This document shows positions 8,601 through 19,055 of a DNA stretch of 64,000 nucleotides, in pieces. The stretch spans positions 1-64,000 of the forward strand of contig NZ_QJSW01000012.1 in the NCBI RefSeq assembly GCF_003217495.1, in the 5' to 3' direction. Under the pieces are notes generated by a model that searched no databases, had not been told where the DNA came from, and was given only the letters and a program-made list of their open reading frames with translations. The translations under genes were made by a program, and so were the position numbers. The DNA comes from Paenibacillus barcinonensis (GTDB lineage: Bacteria > Bacillota > Bacilli > Paenibacillales > Paenibacillaceae). Positions within the stretch are counted from its first letter, which is position 1. Each line of letters opens with the position of its first letter.

Positions 8601-8660
8601 TGGAGTCCGGTGTCCGGAGAACATGTGATGTTTTCGAGGGTAGCGGACTTTTTCGTTTTT
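8601..8660 (+). terminator. Riboswitch-controlled attenuator before purE
   Basis: AGTCCG at 8604-8609 pairs with CGGACT at 8644-8649, with smaller stems inside, followed by TTTTTCGTTTTTT. It lies between the aptamer and purE and is the likely OFF-state terminator of the guanine riboswitch. Confidence 0.8.
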
Positions 8661-8687
8661 TATTTCAGATGGGAGTGGGATGTATTC

Positions 8688-9173
8688 ATGTCAGTGCAAG
8701 TCGCTGTAATTATGGGCAGCAAGTCGGATTGGGAAACGATGAAACATGCGTGCGAGGTGCTGGACGAGCTTGAGATCGGTTATGAAAAAAAGGTCGTCTC
8801 TGCGCATCGTACACCGGATTTGATGTTTGAATATGCAGAACAGGCGATTGACCGTGGCTTCAAGGTCATTATCGCAGGTGCAGGTGGAGCGGCACATCTT
8901 CCTGGTATGGTAGCCGCCAAAACGATGCTTCCAGTCATCGGAGTGCCTGTTCAATCCAAAGCATTGAACGGTCTCGATTCCTTATTGTCCATTGTGCAGA
9001 TGCCTGGCGGCATCCCGGTGGCGACGGTGGCGATTGGCAAAGCAGGTGCGACTAACGCAGGTTTGCTTGCAGCGCAAATCATTGGTGCATTTGACCCTGA
9101 GGTGCAGCGCCGCTCCGAAGCTCGCAGAGAACGGATCAAACAAGAAGTACTGGAAAGCAGTGATGAGCTATGA
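8688..9173 (+). CDS. purE: N5-carboxyaminoimidazole ribonucleotide mutase
   Basis: PurE moves the carboxyl group of N5-CAIR to give CAIR, step 6b of purine synthesis. The 161-residue product has the class I hallmarks: [14 protein letters not shown] at the N-terminus, [13 protein letters not shown] with the catalytic histidine, and [14 protein letters not shown]. The ATG at 8688 is chosen because it gives the normal N-terminus and follows GGGAG; a longer frame opening at 8610 runs through the attenuator and is not used. First gene of the operon; its stop overlaps the purK start as ATGA. Confidence 0.96.
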   Translation: MSVQVAVIMGSKSDWETMKHACEVLDELEIGYEKKVVSAHRTPDLMFEYAEQAIDRGFKVIIAGAGGAAHLPGMVAAKTMLPVIGVPVQSKALNGLDSLLSIVQMPGGIPVATVAIGKAGATNAGLLAAQIIGAFDPEVQRRSEARRERIKQEVLESSDEL

Positions 9174-10375
9174 GTAACGAAGCAACGAAGTTGGGCAGAG
9201 GAGCAGGACAATTACAGCCTGTGTTGCTGCCCGGACAGACAACTATCGGTATTCTTGGCGGTGGACAGCTTGGACGTATGATGACACTTGCCGGAACGGC
9301 GATGGGATATCGTTTCATTACCCTTGACCCGACCCCGGATTCACCTTGTGGTCAGCTCGCACAGCAGATTCAGGCTGGATACGATGATGTAGAGGCGGCA
9401 AGGGAACTTGCGCAGCAATGTGATGTCATCACATACGAATTCGAGAACGTAGACGCTGAGGTGGCAGCATTACTTGAGCGTGAATCTTTTGTGCCGCAAG
9501 GCAGTGCTCTTTTATATACAACCCAGCATCGTTTGCGTGAGAAACGCGCCATTGAGGCAGCGGGTGTTCGAGTAGCTCCGTATCGCGAGATTACCAGTCT
9601 GGATACGATGACAGCGGCGGTTCGTGAGCTGGGCGTTCCGTGTGTATTGAAGACGGTGACTGGTGGCTACGACGGTAAAGGTCAGCGGGTCATCCGGGCT
9701 GCAGCTGAAGCTGAGACAGCGTATGAAGAGCTGGCAGCGACTGGCGCAGAGCTGGTGCTGGAGCAGTTTATCAAGTTTGAATGCGAGATTTCGGTTATCG
9801 TTGCTCGCAGCACAAATGGAGAGATCAAGACGTTCCCGCCTGCGGAGAACATTCATGTGAATAACATTTTACATGCGTCCATCGTACCTGCACGAGTAGC
9901 CACGGACATTCAGCTTGAAGCACAGAAGCTTGCGGCAGCCGTTGCCGAATCCATGCAAGCTGTTGGCTTGCTGGCCGTAGAGCTGTTCGTAGCCGCGGAT
10001 GGGAGATTGTATGTGAATGAACTCGCGCCAAGGCCGCATAATTCGGGACACTACACGATGGAAGCTTGTGCAACATCACAGTTTGAGCAGCATATTCGTG
10101 CGATTTGCGGTTTGCCACTTGGGGATACAACGCTGTTAAGTCCCGTCGTTATGGTCAATGTGCTTGGTGAGCATCTGGAAGGGGTTATCGCAAGAACGGG
10201 GCAGCCCGATGAAGAGGCGATGGAACTGGGTGTGATCTCCAAGCTTCATATATATGGCAAGAGTGAAGCGAAGACCGGTCGAAAGATGGGGCATGTGAAT
10301 CTGCTTTGTCAGGACATCGAAGAAGGATTGCAATGGATCGAACAAACTAATCTATGGAGGCATACAAATTCATGA
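9170..10375 (+). CDS. purK: N5-carboxyaminoimidazole ribonucleotide synthase
   Basis: PurK uses ATP and bicarbonate to make N5-CAIR from AIR, feeding PurE directly. The 401-residue ATP-grasp enzyme has the N-terminal [13 protein letters not shown] signature, the ATP-grasp glycine loop [14 protein letters not shown], and the metal/substrate region [13 protein letters not shown]. It has a roughly 20-residue N-terminal extension before the first strand. It overlaps purE by four bases and purB by four bases, so translation of the three is coupled. Confidence 0.96.
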   Translation: MSNEATKLGRGAGQLQPVLLPGQTTIGILGGGQLGRMMTLAGTAMGYRFITLDPTPDSPCGQLAQQIQAGYDDVEAARELAQQCDVITYEFENVDAEVAALLERESFVPQGSALLYTTQHRLREKRAIEAAGVRVAPYREITSLDTMTAAVRELGVPCVLKTVTGGYDGKGQRVIRAAAEAETAYEELAATGAELVLEQFIKFECEISVIVARSTNGEIKTFPPAENIHVNNILHASIVPARVATDIQLEAQKLAAAVAESMQAVGLLAVELFVAADGRLYVNELAPRPHNSGHYTMEACATSQFEQHIRAICGLPLGDTTLLSPVVMVNVLGEHLEGVIARTGQPDEEAMELGVISKLHIYGKSEAKTGRKMGHVNLLCQDIEEGLQWIEQTNLWRHTNS

Positions 10376-11670
10376 TTGAACGTTATAGCAGACCCGAAAT
10401 GAGAGCCATCTGGACCGAAGAGAACAAATTCCAATCGTGGCTGGAAGTTGAAATCTGTGCATGCGAGGCGTGGGCCGAGCTTGGAGTTATCCCGAAGGAA
10501 GATGCAGCGCTGCTTCGTCAGAATGCTTCTTTTGATATCGACCGGATCTATGAGATTGAACAGGAGACACGCCATGACGTCATTGCATTCACACGTACCG
10601 TATCCGAGAGCTTGGGTGCAGAGCGCAAATGGGTACACTATGGCCTGACGTCCACAGACGTGGTTGATACGGCACTGGGTTATGTGCTGCGTCAAGCGAA
10701 TGAAATTTTGGAAAAAGACATTATGAATTTTATTGAAATTTTGCGTGAAAAGGCACTGACTTATCAGCACACGCCTATGATGGGACGTACACATGGTGTG
10801 CACGCAGAGCCAACGACATTTGGATTGAAAATGGCGCTGTGGCATGAAGAGATGAAGCGTAATCTGGAGCGTTTCCGTCATGCGGCTGATGGTGTACAGT
10901 TCGGTAAAATCTCCGGTGCAGTTGGAACCTATGCCAACATTGACCCATTCGTTGAAGAGTTTGTCTGCAAGAAGCTGGGCACGAAGCCTGCGCCAATCTC
11001 CACACAAACATTGCAGCGCGACCGTCATGCGGAATACATGGCAACACTGGCACTGATTGCAACGTCCTTGGACAAGTTTGCTACGGAAGTGCGTGCACTG
11101 CAGAAGAGTGAGTTCCGTGAAGTGGAAGAAGCTTTTGCAAAAGGTCAAAAAGGATCTTCCGCAATGCCGCACAAGCGTAATCCGATCGGCAGTGAGAACA
11201 TCTCAGGTCTGTCCCGTGTCATTCGTGGACACATGGTTTCGGCATATGAGAACGTAACTTTGTGGCATGAGCGCGACATCTCGCACTCTTCCGTAGAGCG
11301 TGTGATTCTGCCGGATGCAACGATGCTGCTGAACTACATGCTGAACCGCTTCGGCAACATTGTGAAAAACCTGACGGTCTTCCCTGAAAATATGAAACGC
11401 AACATGGAGCGCACATTTGGCGTGCCATTCTCTGGTCGTGTCATGACCAAGCTCATCGACAAAGGCTTCAGCCGTGAGCAAGCATACGATACCGTGCAGC
11501 CACGTGCGATGCAGGCATGGGAAGAACAGCGTCAATTCCAGGACATCGTGAAATCCACTCCAGAAATTACGGCCGTGCTTAGCGAAGAGGAAATTGCAGA
11601 TGCATTCAATCCATCCTGGCATCTGAAGCATGTCGATACGATTTTCAAAAAACTCGGCTTAAACGATTAA
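10372..11670 (+). CDS. purB: Adenylosuccinate lyase
   Basis: PurB removes fumarate from SAICAR and from adenylosuccinate. The 432-residue product starts [10 protein letters not shown] like Bacillus PurB. The fumarase/aspartase signature [14 protein letters not shown] is present, as are the histidine in [16 protein letters not shown] and the TSTDVVDTA loop. The ATG at 10372, with TGGAGG 11 bases upstream and an ATGA overlap with purK, is preferred over an in-frame ATG at 10354. Downstream lies a 330-base gap holding a structured repeat. Confidence 0.96.
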   Translation: MIERYSRPEMRAIWTEENKFQSWLEVEICACEAWAELGVIPKEDAALLRQNASFDIDRIYEIEQETRHDVIAFTRTVSESLGAERKWVHYGLTSTDVVDTALGYVLRQANEILEKDIMNFIEILREKALTYQHTPMMGRTHGVHAEPTTFGLKMALWHEEMKRNLERFRHAADGVQFGKISGAVGTYANIDPFVEEFVCKKLGTKPAPISTQTLQRDRHAEYMATLALIATSLDKFATEVRALQKSEFREVEEAFAKGQKGSSAMPHKRNPIGSENISGLSRVIRGHMVSAYENVTLWHERDISHSSVERVILPDATMLLNYMLNRFGNIVKNLTVFPENMKRNMERTFGVPFSGRVMTKLIDKGFSREQAYDTVQPRAMQAWEEQRQFQDIVKSTPEITAVLSEEEIADAFNPSWHLKHVDTIFKKLGLND

Positions 11671-11771
11671 TATATATTCCCTATTAGGCTAGAGGGCAGA
11701 ATGATGGACTAGCAGGGAACGCAGAGGACAGAATGACTCCCCTAGAAGTATAGGTTCATTATGTGTTCACG

Positions 11772-11925
11772 CTGGAACGGAGAAGGCAGAAAAAACCTGA
11801 AGAAGCGAAGCTACAAGCTTTCTGAAAGAAAGCTGCATCGGAAGCATATGCTGAGCCTTTATCACCGGATTTTCCCTTGAGAAAGGAGAACAGAAAATTC
11901 GGGGATAACAGCGATCGGAAGGTTC
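11772..11925 (+). repeat. Structured intergenic repeat, copy 1 (purB-purC gap)
   Basis: The element begins GGAACGGAGAAGGCAGAAAA, then has AAGAAGCGAAGC, a small hairpin AGCTTTCT/AGAAAGCT at 11816-11823 and 11827-11834, and a palindrome AGCATATGCT. A larger hairpin follows (CCGGATTTT at 11865-11873 with AAAATTCGG at 11894-11902), and it ends ATAACAGCGATCGGAAGG. Closely similar copies lie at 19056-19212, partly at 20964-21045, inverted at 12954-13053, and in diverged tandem form at 13216-13890. Confidence 0.8.
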
Positions 11926-12001
11926 TTCTGCATTCGGAGTGACCCCGCGTGATGAGGGGAATTGGACGTATACTTTACATCTCCTGAAAGAAGGTGACCC
12001 C

Positions 12002-12874
12002 ATGGCACTGTCCACGGCGGCAGATCTTGTTAAAGCACCTTTGTTATACAAAGGAAAAGTACGCGAGCTGTATGATCTTGGAGAGCATTATCTTATCGTG
12101 GTAACGGACCGCATCTCGGCATTTGATTATGTGCTGGACCCGGCGGTTCCCGAGAAGGGCAATGTGCTGAATCAGCTCAGCAGCTTCTGGTTTGAACTGA
12201 CAGGTAGCATGATGGATAATCACGTGGTGCATACCGACGTGAATCAGCTGGGAGACCTTATCACAGATCCTGAGTTGCTTCAAAACCGCATCATGGTTAC
12301 ACGCAAGGCCGAGCGCATTGATATTGAATGTGTGGTGCGTGGATACATCACTGGAGGCGGCTGGAGACAGTATGAGGCAACCGGAGAGGTCAATGGTATC
12401 AAGCTGCCGGAAGGCCTGCGCAAAAACGCCAAGCTAGCAGTGCCGATCTTCACACCAGCAGCCAAAAATGATGTTGGTCATGATGAAGACATTCCGATGG
12501 AGCGTATGAAGGAGCTTGTCGGCGACGCGCTTGCGATTGAGCTTCAGGAAAAAAGCCTTCGCCTGTACGAGTTCGCACGAGATTACTGCGATCAACGCGG
12601 CATCATTTTGGCAGACTGCAAATTCGAGTTTGGCATTGTGGATGGCAAGGTGATCCTGATTGATGAAATCTTCACCCCGGATGCTTCCCGCTTCTGGGCA
12701 AAAGAAAACTATGCGCTTGACATTGAGATCGACAGCATGGATAAAGAGCCTGTCCGTACCTATCTTGCGGGCACAGATTGGGACAAAAACAGCAAGCCTG
12801 ACCCGCTACCACAAGAGGTTGTAGAAGCTACAACAGCTCGTTATGTCGATATTTATAACCGTTTAACGAAATAA
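12002..12874 (+). CDS. purC: SAICAR synthetase
   Basis: Joins aspartate to CAIR using ATP to give SAICAR. The 290-residue product has the family motifs LLYKGKVRELYDLG (phosphate loop region), the strand VVTDRISAFDYVL, the signature VVRGYITGGGWRQYE and the C-terminal IDEIFTPDASRFW. Start ATG at 12002 follows AAGGTGA with good spacing; a longer frame from 11939 would read into the upstream repeat. The operon is interrupted on both sides by repeat-bearing gaps of 331 and 1081 bases. Confidence 0.95.
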   Translation: MALSTAADLVKAPLLYKGKVRELYDLGEHYLIVVTDRISAFDYVLDPAVPEKGNVLNQLSSFWFELTGSMMDNHVVHTDVNQLGDLITDPELLQNRIMVTRKAERIDIECVVRGYITGGGWRQYEATGEVNGIKLPEGLRKNAKLAVPIFTPAAKNDVGHDEDIPMERMKELVGDALAIELQEKSLRLYEFARDYCDQRGIILADCKFEFGIVDGKVILIDEIFTPDASRFWAKENYALDIEIDSMDKEPVRTYLAGTDWDKNSKPDPLPQEVVEATTARYVDIYNRLTK

Positions 12875-12880
12875 TAAAGT

Positions 12881-12951
12881 GAGACGTTTGAGCGTGTGCT
12901 CCGGGAAAGTTTGATTAAGAGACGTTTGAGCGCGAGCTCCAGGAAAGTTTG
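12881..12951. repeat. Pair of 33-bp direct repeats after purC
   Basis: Two copies, 12881-12913 and 12919-12951, both starting GAGACGTTTGAGCG and ending GGAAAGTTTG, differ at three positions. The second copy runs straight into the inverted structured repeat at 12954. Confidence 0.75.
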
Positions 12952-12953
12952 GC

Positions 12954-13053
12954 TTTCGATCGCTGTTGCCCCCGGAATGTTTGGATTCGTCTCCTTTTTT
13001 CAAAAGGACACATTCCGGTTGCAAAGGCGAACGCTCCGCTTCTCCAGCTCAAA
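12954..13053 (-). repeat. Structured intergenic repeat, inverted copy (purC-purS gap)
   Basis: Read on the minus strand this has the same order as copy 1: GAGCTGGAGAAGCGGAGCG, TTCGCCT, a hairpin, then GGCAACAGCGATCGAAAG. The hairpin arms are CCGGAATGT and ACATTCCGG (12972-12980 with 13010-13018), where copies 1 and 2 have CCGGATTTT and AAAATCCGG. Base changes in one arm are thus matched in the other, evidence that pairing is conserved. Confidence 0.72.
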
Positions 13054-13215
13054 TCTTTCCCTCCGCCAGTGTTCAAACTGGTGGATGAGGTAATTAAGGC
13101 ACAGGCTTCACCAAGTAGGAAGCCTGTAAATGATGCAAAGGAAAAGACTGAAAATCATTGGTTACTAAAGGAATTTAAGCATGTCTATGTGTGATATGGC
13201 TGGTTTTTACCGTTG

Positions 13216-13890
13216 TCCACCGAAGCGAGCGTCCCAAGGCAACCACTTTTACTACCCGCTGAGCAACGTAAAGGGTTTAGGCCTTTAAAAAATTGCCGCA
13301 GGATCAAGCTCAGGGGTGGAATGGTTCACGAAGGAGCGAAGCGTCCGCCTTTGTTCCCGGGTTTTGACCGCAGCGCGGGCCAAAACAAACCAAGAAAAAC
13401 CTGGGAACAACCAGCGGCCGGAGGAAGCATCCACACCGAAGCGAGCAGCGTCCCAAGGCAACCACTTTTACTACCCGCTGAGCAACGTAAAGGGTTTAGG
13501 CCTTTAAAAAATTGCCGCAGGATCAAGCTCAGGGGTGGAATGGTTCACGAAGGAGCGAAGCGTCCGCCTTTGTTCCCGGGTTTTGACCGCAGCGCGGGCC
13601 AAAACAAACCAAGAAAAACCTAGGAACAACCAGCGGCCGGAGGAAGCATCCACACCGAAGCGACCGTCCCAAGGCAACCACTTTTACTACCCGCTGAGCA
13701 ACGTAAAGGGTTTAGGCCTTTAAAAAATTGCCGCAGGATCAAGCGCAGGGGTGGAATGGTTCACGAAGGAGCGAAGCGTCCGCCTTTGTTCCCGGGTTTT
13801 GACCGCAGCGCGGGCCAAAATGAATCAGAAAAACCCGGGAACAACCAGCGGCCGGAGGAAGCATCCACACCGAAGCGACCGTTCCAAGGC
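13216..13890 (+). repeat. Tandem array of about 217-bp repeats between purC and purS
   Basis: Three near-identical units begin at 13221, 13437 and 13656, with a truncated fourth at 13871 (periods 216, 219 and 215 bases). Each unit contains GGAGCGAAGCGTCCGCCT, a long hairpin (for unit 1 GTTCCCGGGTTTT at 13353-13365 with AAAACCTGGGAAC at 13396-13408) and a CAGCGGCCGGAGG end. These parts match the core, hairpin and end of the other structured repeats in the pur operon. Reading frames of 60-136 residues run through it, but they are repeat-derived, have no good start signals and match no known protein; I do not call them genes. Confidence 0.88.
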
Positions 13891-13955
13891 AACAGCATTT
13901 TTTTTAACAGCATAAAGCATTTATCCCGTTCATTACTGAGGAGGAACTTCGAATC

Positions 13956-14201
13956 ATGATCAAAGCAACCGTATATGTCACTATCAAACAAAGCGTACTC
14001 GACCCGCAAGGTGTAGCCGTTCAAGGAGCCCTGCATTCCATGGGATTCAACGAAGTGGAAAGTGTACGGATCGGTAAAGTCATGGAACTCAATCTGGATA
14101 CAACAGATCGTGTGGAAGCGGAGAAACGATTGAAAGTGATGTGTGAGAAGCTGCTCGCCAACACCGTTGTTGAAGATTACCGCTACGAATTGGAGGCTTA
14201 A
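13956..14201 (+). CDS. purS: Phosphoribosylformylglycinamidine synthase, PurS subunit
   Basis: Small subunit (81 residues) that bridges PurQ and PurL in the three-part FGAM synthase of Gram-positive bacteria. It begins [19 protein letters not shown] and has the family phrase [13 protein letters not shown] strong GAGGAGGAAC ribosome binding site precedes the ATG. Five bases separate it from purQ. Confidence 0.95.
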   Translation: MIKATVYVTIKQSVLDPQGVAVQGALHSMGFNEVESVRIGKVMELNLDTTDRVEAEKRLKVMCEKLLANTVVEDYRYELEA

Positions 14202-14205
14202 TCTC

Positions 14206-14895
14206 ATGAAATTTGCAGTTCTTGTGTTCCCTGGCTCCAACTGCGACATCGACTGTTACAAAGCGGTCGAAGATGCGATTGGACAAGAAGTGGATTACGT
14301 ATGGCATACAGCTACAGATCTGTCGGCGTATGATTGCATTCTGGTTCCGGGTGGCTTCTCGTATGGAGATTACCTGCGTTGCGGAGCAATTTCACGTTTT
14401 GCACCAGTAATGAACGAAGTGGCAAAAGCGGCTGAGCAAGGCAAATATGTTCTTGGCATTTGCAACGGATTCCAGATCCTGACGGAAGCAGGCCTGCTCC
14501 CAGGTGCATTGATCCGTAACACGTCGCTCAAATTCCGTTGCCATGACACGGTGCTCAAAGTGGCTAACGCAGACACCCCATTCACACGTGACTACGCACC
14601 GGGCGAAGAGATCATCATCCCGATTGCTCATGGTGAAGGCAACTATTACTGTGATGAAGCAACACTGGCAAGCTTGCAAGCAAACAATCAGATTGTATTC
14701 ACATATGGCAACAATCCTAACGGTTCCCTCGGGGATATCGCAGGGGTCTGCAACGAAGCTGGCAACGTAGTCGGCATGATGCCGCATCCAGAGCGTGCAG
14801 TGGATTCACTGTTCGGCTCGGAAGACGGCAAACGGATGTTTACATCAATTTTGAAAGCATGGAGGGATCGGCATGACGCAGCAGCTATCCGCTAA
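14206..14895 (+). CDS. purQ: Phosphoribosylformylglycinamidine synthase, glutaminase subunit
   Basis: Class I glutamine amidotransferase subunit, 229 residues, that supplies ammonia to PurL. It starts [16 protein letters not shown]. The nucleophile cysteine is in [11 protein letters not shown] and the His-Glu pair is in [10 protein letters not shown]. The ATG at 14206 is chosen because it gives the exact family N-terminus; the frame from 14143 overlaps purS. Its end overlaps purL by 23 bases, favouring coupled translation of the complex. Confidence 0.96.
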   Translation: MKFAVLVFPGSNCDIDCYKAVEDAIGQEVDYVWHTATDLSAYDCILVPGGFSYGDYLRCGAISRFAPVMNEVAKAAEQGKYVLGICNGFQILTEAGLLPGALIRNTSLKFRCHDTVLKVANADTPFTRDYAPGEEIIIPIAHGEGNYYCDEATLASLQANNQIVFTYGNNPNGSLGDIAGVCNEAGNVVGMMPHPERAVDSLFGSEDGKRMFTSILKAWRDRHDAAAIR

Positions 14896-17116
14896 GGAGC
14901 CAACAGCAGAACAGGTCGCAGAACATAAACTTTACGCACAGATGGGCGTGTCTGATAGCGAATATGAGCTGATCTGTGAGTTTATGGGTCGCAAGCCAAA
15001 CTACACGGAAATCGGTGTATTCAGCGTCATGTGGTCCGAGCACTGCGCCTACAAAAACTCCAAGCCGCTCTTGCGTCGTTTCCCGACAAGTGGCCCGCGT
15101 GTTCTGATGGGACCAGGTGAAGGAGCCGGAATCGTGGATATTGGTGACAACCAGGCCGTTGTTTTCAAAATTGAAAGCCATAACCACCCTTCCGCGGTAG
15201 AGCCTTATCAAGGCGCGGCAACAGGTGTGGGCGGTATTATCCGTGATATTTTCTCCATGGGTGCAAGACCGGTAGCGCTGCTGAACTCTCTTCGTTTCGG
15301 TAAGCTGGAGAGCGAGCGCGTGAAATATTTGTTCGAGCATGTGGTAGCGGGCATTGCGGGATACGGTAACTGTATCGGGATTCCGACCGTTGCAGGTGAA
15401 GTGATGTTTGATGAGAGCTATGAGGGTAACCCGCTCGTTAACGCAATGTGTGTCGGTCTGATTGATCATGACAAAATCCAGCGTGGTGTAGCCAAGGGCG
15501 TAGGTAACCCGGTGTATTACGTTGGTCCACCAACAGGTCGTGACGGTATTCACGGTGCAACCTTTGCATCTGTGGAGCTGACAGAGGAATCCGAGTCCCA
15601 GCGTACAGCGGTTCAGGTCGGTGACCCGTTTATGGAGAAGCTGGTTATGGAATCCTGTCTGGAATTGATTGATACAGGCATCGTGCTTGGTATTCAGGAC
15701 ATGGGTGCAGCAGGTCTGACATGCTCCAGTGCGGAGATGGCAAGTAAAGCAGGTAACGGTCTGGAGCTGTATCTGGATCAGGTGCCGCAGCGTGAAGAAG
15801 GCATGACGCCTTACGAGATGATGCTTTCGGAGTCTCAGGAGCGGATGCTGTTTGTCGTTGAACCGAAGGATGAAGCGCAAGCGTTGGAGATTTTTGAACG
15901 CTGGGGCGTGATCTGCGCCAAAGTCGGTAAAGTGACGGATGATGGTCGTCTGAAGCTGATCCACCACGGCGAAGTCGTTGGCGATATGCCAGTAACGGCA
16001 CTCGTTGATGAATGCCCGGTGTATGACAAACCATCTACAGTACCTGCATATTATGAGCAAAGTGCTTCCATCGACACGCTTCGTTATGACGAAGTGTCGG
16101 ATCTCGGCGGTGCACTGAAACAAGTGCTGGCTTCCCCAACGGTGGCGAGCAAAAAATGGGTTTATGATCAATATGATTACATGGTGCGTACAAGCACAGC
16201 CGTTCGTCCAGGCTCGGATGCAGCAGTGGTGACGATTCGTGGTACGCGCAAAGGTCTTGCGATGACGACAGACTGTAATGGCCGTTACGTGTATCTGGAC
16301 CCTGAGGTGGGCGGACGAATTGCCGTGAGTGAGGCAGCACGTAATATCGTATGTTCCGGTGCGGAGCCACTTGCGATCACGGATAACCTGAACTTCGGTA
16401 ACCCGGAGAAGCCGGATATTTTCTGGCAGATGGAAAAAGCTGTTGACGGTATGGCGGAAGCTTGCCGTGTGCTGGATACGCCGGTTATTGGCGGTAACGT
16501 AAGTTTGTACAATGAAAACGCCAAAGGCTCCATCTATCCAACGCCAGTGGTCGGTATGGTAGGTCTCGTTCATGACACGGATCATATTACGACACAGGCT
16601 TTCAAATCCGAAGGAGATGTCATCATCCTCCTCGGTGAAACCAAAGCAGAGCTCGGCGGAAGCGAGCTGCAATACGCCGTACACGGCGTGACAGAAGGAC
16701 GTCCGCCACAGCTTGACCTGAACACGGAGAAGGCATTGCTCAGCACCGTGCTGGAAGCCATCCAATCCGGTCTCGTTCGTTCGGCGCATGACTTGTCCGA
16801 GGGTGGTCTGGCGGTGGCACTGGCAGAATCCTGCATCAGCGGCAACGTGGGCGCACAAGTGAATGTTGAGACTGCACTGCGTGCAGATCACGCGTTGTTC
16901 AGTGAGAGCCAATCCCGTATTTTGCTGTCGGCTTCGCCGCAGCAAGCGGGCAAGCTGGAAGCCTTTGTGCGTGAGCGCGGAGTGCCTGTAGCTGTCATTG
17001 GACGTGTAGAAGGAAGTCACCTGGCGATTGATTTGAACGGAACATCAGCCGTGAACGAACCTGTAGGAAGCTTGGCAAAGGTCTGGGAGGATGCGATTCC
17101 ATGTCTCATGAACTGA
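14873..17116 (+). CDS. purL: Phosphoribosylformylglycinamidine synthase, PurL subunit
   Basis: Synthetase subunit of 747 residues, the short Gram-positive type without fused glutaminase. It converts FGAR to FGAM using ATP and ammonia from PurQ. Recognisable motifs are [19 protein letters not shown] at the N-terminus, [20 protein letters not shown] and [14 protein letters not shown] in the ATP-binding region, and the later [13 protein letters not shown]. It overlaps both purQ (23 bases) and purF (16 bases). Confidence 0.96.
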   Translation: MTQQLSAKEPTAEQVAEHKLYAQMGVSDSEYELICEFMGRKPNYTEIGVFSVMWSEHCAYKNSKPLLRRFPTSGPRVLMGPGEGAGIVDIGDNQAVVFKIESHNHPSAVEPYQGAATGVGGIIRDIFSMGARPVALLNSLRFGKLESERVKYLFEHVVAGIAGYGNCIGIPTVAGEVMFDESYEGNPLVNAMCVGLIDHDKIQRGVAKGVGNPVYYVGPPTGRDGIHGATFASVELTEESESQRTAVQVGDPFMEKLVMESCLELIDTGIVLGIQDMGAAGLTCSSAEMASKAGNGLELYLDQVPQREEGMTPYEMMLSESQERMLFVVEPKDEAQALEIFERWGVICAKVGKVTDDGRLKLIHHGEVVGDMPVTALVDECPVYDKPSTVPAYYEQSASIDTLRYDEVSDLGGALKQVLASPTVASKKWVYDQYDYMVRTSTAVRPGSDAAVVTIRGTRKGLAMTTDCNGRYVYLDPEVGGRIAVSEAARNIVCSGAEPLAITDNLNFGNPEKPDIFWQMEKAVDGMAEACRVLDTPVIGGNVSLYNENAKGSIYPTPVVGMVGLVHDTDHITTQAFKSEGDVIILLGETKAELGGSELQYAVHGVTEGRPPQLDLNTEKALLSTVLEAIQSGLVRSAHDLSEGGLAVALAESCISGNVGAQVNVETALRADHALFSESQSRILLSASPQQAGKLEAFVRERGVPVAVIGRVEGSHLAIDLNGTSAVNEPVGSLAKVWEDAIPCLMN

Positions 17117-18579
17117 TGACGGGACAATTGTGGACAGGCGATTATTATAACGAAGGGTCCGGCAAGGAAGGACTCGACAAATTAAAGGAAGAATGCGGCG
17201 TATTCGGGGTGTATCGTCACCCTGATGCGGCTTCTCTTTCTTATTATGGTCTGCACGCACTCCAGCATCGCGGGGAAGAGAGCGCGGGCATGTGTGTAAG
17301 CGATGGTACACAGTTTAACTACCATCGTGGCATGGGACTGGTGAAGGAAGTGTTCACCAAAGACCTGATGCAGACACTGACGGGTGATATCAGCATAGGA
17401 CATGTGCGTTATTCCACGAGTGGAGACAGCAAGCTGACGAATGCACAACCGCTTGTATTCAAATATCGGGATGGCGACTTGGCCGTTGCAACGAACGGAA
17501 ACATCGTGAATGCACCAACGATCCGGCGCGAGCTGGAGCAGAGCGGTTCTATTTTTCAGACGACGAGTGATACGGAAGTTATTGCTCACTTGATTGCACG
17601 TTCTCCAAAAGGACTTGTGGAGGCGGCAAAAGATGCATTTCAACGTATTGTCGGCGGGTATGCCTTCCTGATTATGACGAATGACAAGCTACTGGTTGCT
17701 TCTGATCCGCATGGACTTCGTCCGTTAACGATGGGCAAGCTGGGGGATGCGTATCTGTTTGCGTCCGAAACCTGTGCGCTTGAAACCATTGGCGCAGAGC
17801 TGATTCGTGATATTCAGCCTGGTGAATTGCTTGTGCTGGATGCAGATGGCTTGCATGAGGATCGTTTTGACGATCATAAACACCGTAAGGCGCTGTGTGC
17901 GATGGAATACATTTATTTTGCTCGACCGGACAGTGATATGAATGGAGCCAATCAGCATGCTGCTCGTAAACGGATGGGCAGCCGGATGGCGATTGAATCG
18001 TTTGTGGATGCGGACTTGGTTACGGGGGTACCAGATTCCAGCATCTCGGCGGCGATTGGATACGCTGAACAGACGGGCATTCCTTATGAGATGGGTATGA
18101 TCAAAAATAAATACACCGGACGTACATTTATCCAGCCAAGCCAGGAGCTGCGTGAGCAGGGCGTGAAGATGAAGCTCAGCGCAGTGCGCCGCGTTGTGGA
18201 AGGTAAACGTGTAGTCATGATCGACGACTCCATCGTTCGTGGTACGACGTCTCGCCGGATCGTGAATATGCTGCGTGACGCAGGGGCAACCGAAGTACAT
18301 GTACGCATTACATCACCACCATTCAAAAATCCATGCTTCTATGGTATTGATACACCGGATAGCCGTGAACTGATTGCTTCCTCTCTGTCGGTAGAAGAGA
18401 TTTGCCGCGAGATTAATGCGGACTCGCTGGCGTTTCTCAGCCCGGATGGACTGATTGCATCCATTCAGGGAGATAATCAGGATGATTATAAAGGTGGTTT
18501 GTGCCTGGCATGCTTCGATAATGATTATCCGACCCGTCTGGACTTTGATGGCGAAGAGAAATTCGGATGCAGCTGTTAG
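17101..18579 (+). CDS. purF: Amidophosphoribosyltransferase
   Basis: Commits PRPP to purine synthesis by transferring ammonia from glutamine. The 492-residue precursor has a 31-residue leader before the catalytic Cys32 (EECGVFGVY); maturation would remove it, as in Bacillus PurF, whose leader is shorter. The iron-sulfur ligands seem to be kept: cysteines in [17 protein letters not shown] and GLCLACF. The PRPP-binding motif [14 protein letters not shown] is clear. It starts inside the purL end, 16 bases before the purL stop. Confidence 0.96.
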   Translation: MSHELMTGQLWTGDYYNEGSGKEGLDKLKEECGVFGVYRHPDAASLSYYGLHALQHRGEESAGMCVSDGTQFNYHRGMGLVKEVFTKDLMQTLTGDISIGHVRYSTSGDSKLTNAQPLVFKYRDGDLAVATNGNIVNAPTIRRELEQSGSIFQTTSDTEVIAHLIARSPKGLVEAAKDAFQRIVGGYAFLIMTNDKLLVASDPHGLRPLTMGKLGDAYLFASETCALETIGAELIRDIQPGELLVLDADGLHEDRFDDHKHRKALCAMEYIYFARPDSDMNGANQHAARKRMGSRMAIESFVDADLVTGVPDSSISAAIGYAEQTGIPYEMGMIKNKYTGRTFIQPSQELREQGVKMKLSAVRRVVEGKRVVMIDDSIVRGTTSRRIVNMLRDAGATEVHVRITSPPFKNPCFYGIDTPDSRELIASSLSVEEICREINADSLAFLSPDGLIASIQGDNQDDYKGGLCLACFDNDYPTRLDFDGEEKFGCSC

Positions 18580-18591
18580 GAGGTTAGGCTT

Positions 18592-19035
18592 ATGGCTAGA
18601 AAAAGCTATAATGAAGGCGACATTTTTGTGATTCCCATGCATGACGGACGGCTTGCAATCTGTCAGATTGTATGTGCACTGAGAGATCGCTTCAAAAAAG
18701 CTTTTTCGTTCGGCGTGATGAGCATTCAGCGTGACGAAACTGTAAGTTTGGAAGACGGCGATTTCCTTGTCTATTCTTATGGTAAACGTAAGAGCAGCGT
18801 GATCTTCACTTCACCCAAGCTGCTGAAAGATGGCACATGGAGCATTGTTGGTAACATCCCGCTAACTCCGGAGAAAAAGGAACTGCAAGTATTCCAGTGC
18901 GCTGGTGCGGTATACAACGGTGACGAATACATTCGAATGATTCCACCGGAAGAGTACAGCCAGTACATTACAATGGGCGTAGCTGGATTCGAGTTGGTAC
19001 AGAATCATCTGTTAGAGATGAGCAGCAATAAATGA
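18592..19035 (+). CDS. Imm26-like protein inside the purine operon
   Basis: A 147-residue cytoplasmic protein placed 12 bases after purF with its own ribosome binding site GGAGG. It begins ARKSYNEGDIFVIPMHDGR, the pattern of the Imm26 immunity domain (YxxGDvFaiPL then a DGR/DGK turn), and continues with alternating strands as expected for that small beta-rich fold. Imm26 proteins are predicted antitoxins of polymorphic toxin systems, but no toxin gene lies nearby. An intracellular housekeeping role is as likely. The assignment is by pattern recognition only. Confidence 0.65.
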   Translation: MARKSYNEGDIFVIPMHDGRLAICQIVCALRDRFKKAFSFGVMSIQRDETVSLEDGDFLVYSYGKRKSSVIFTSPKLLKDGTWSIVGNIPLTPEKKELQVFQCAGAVYNGDEYIRMIPPEEYSQYITMGVAGFELVQNHLLEMSSNK

Positions 19036-19055
19036 GTTGGACTTTTCATTTACAC

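Noticed and set aside
8146..8628. Short frames in the pur leader
   Set aside because: They lie over the terminator, promoter and riboswitch and have no ribosome binding sites.
13213..13959. Repeat-encoded frames of 60-136 codons with identical peptide blocks
   Set aside because: They are produced by the tandem nucleotide repeat, lack ribosome binding sites and are matched by equally long frames on the other strand.
14885..17020. A 711-codon open frame on the minus strand of purL
   Set aside because: Antisense shadow of purL caused by codon bias; rich in His, Cys and Thr with no start signal or family match.
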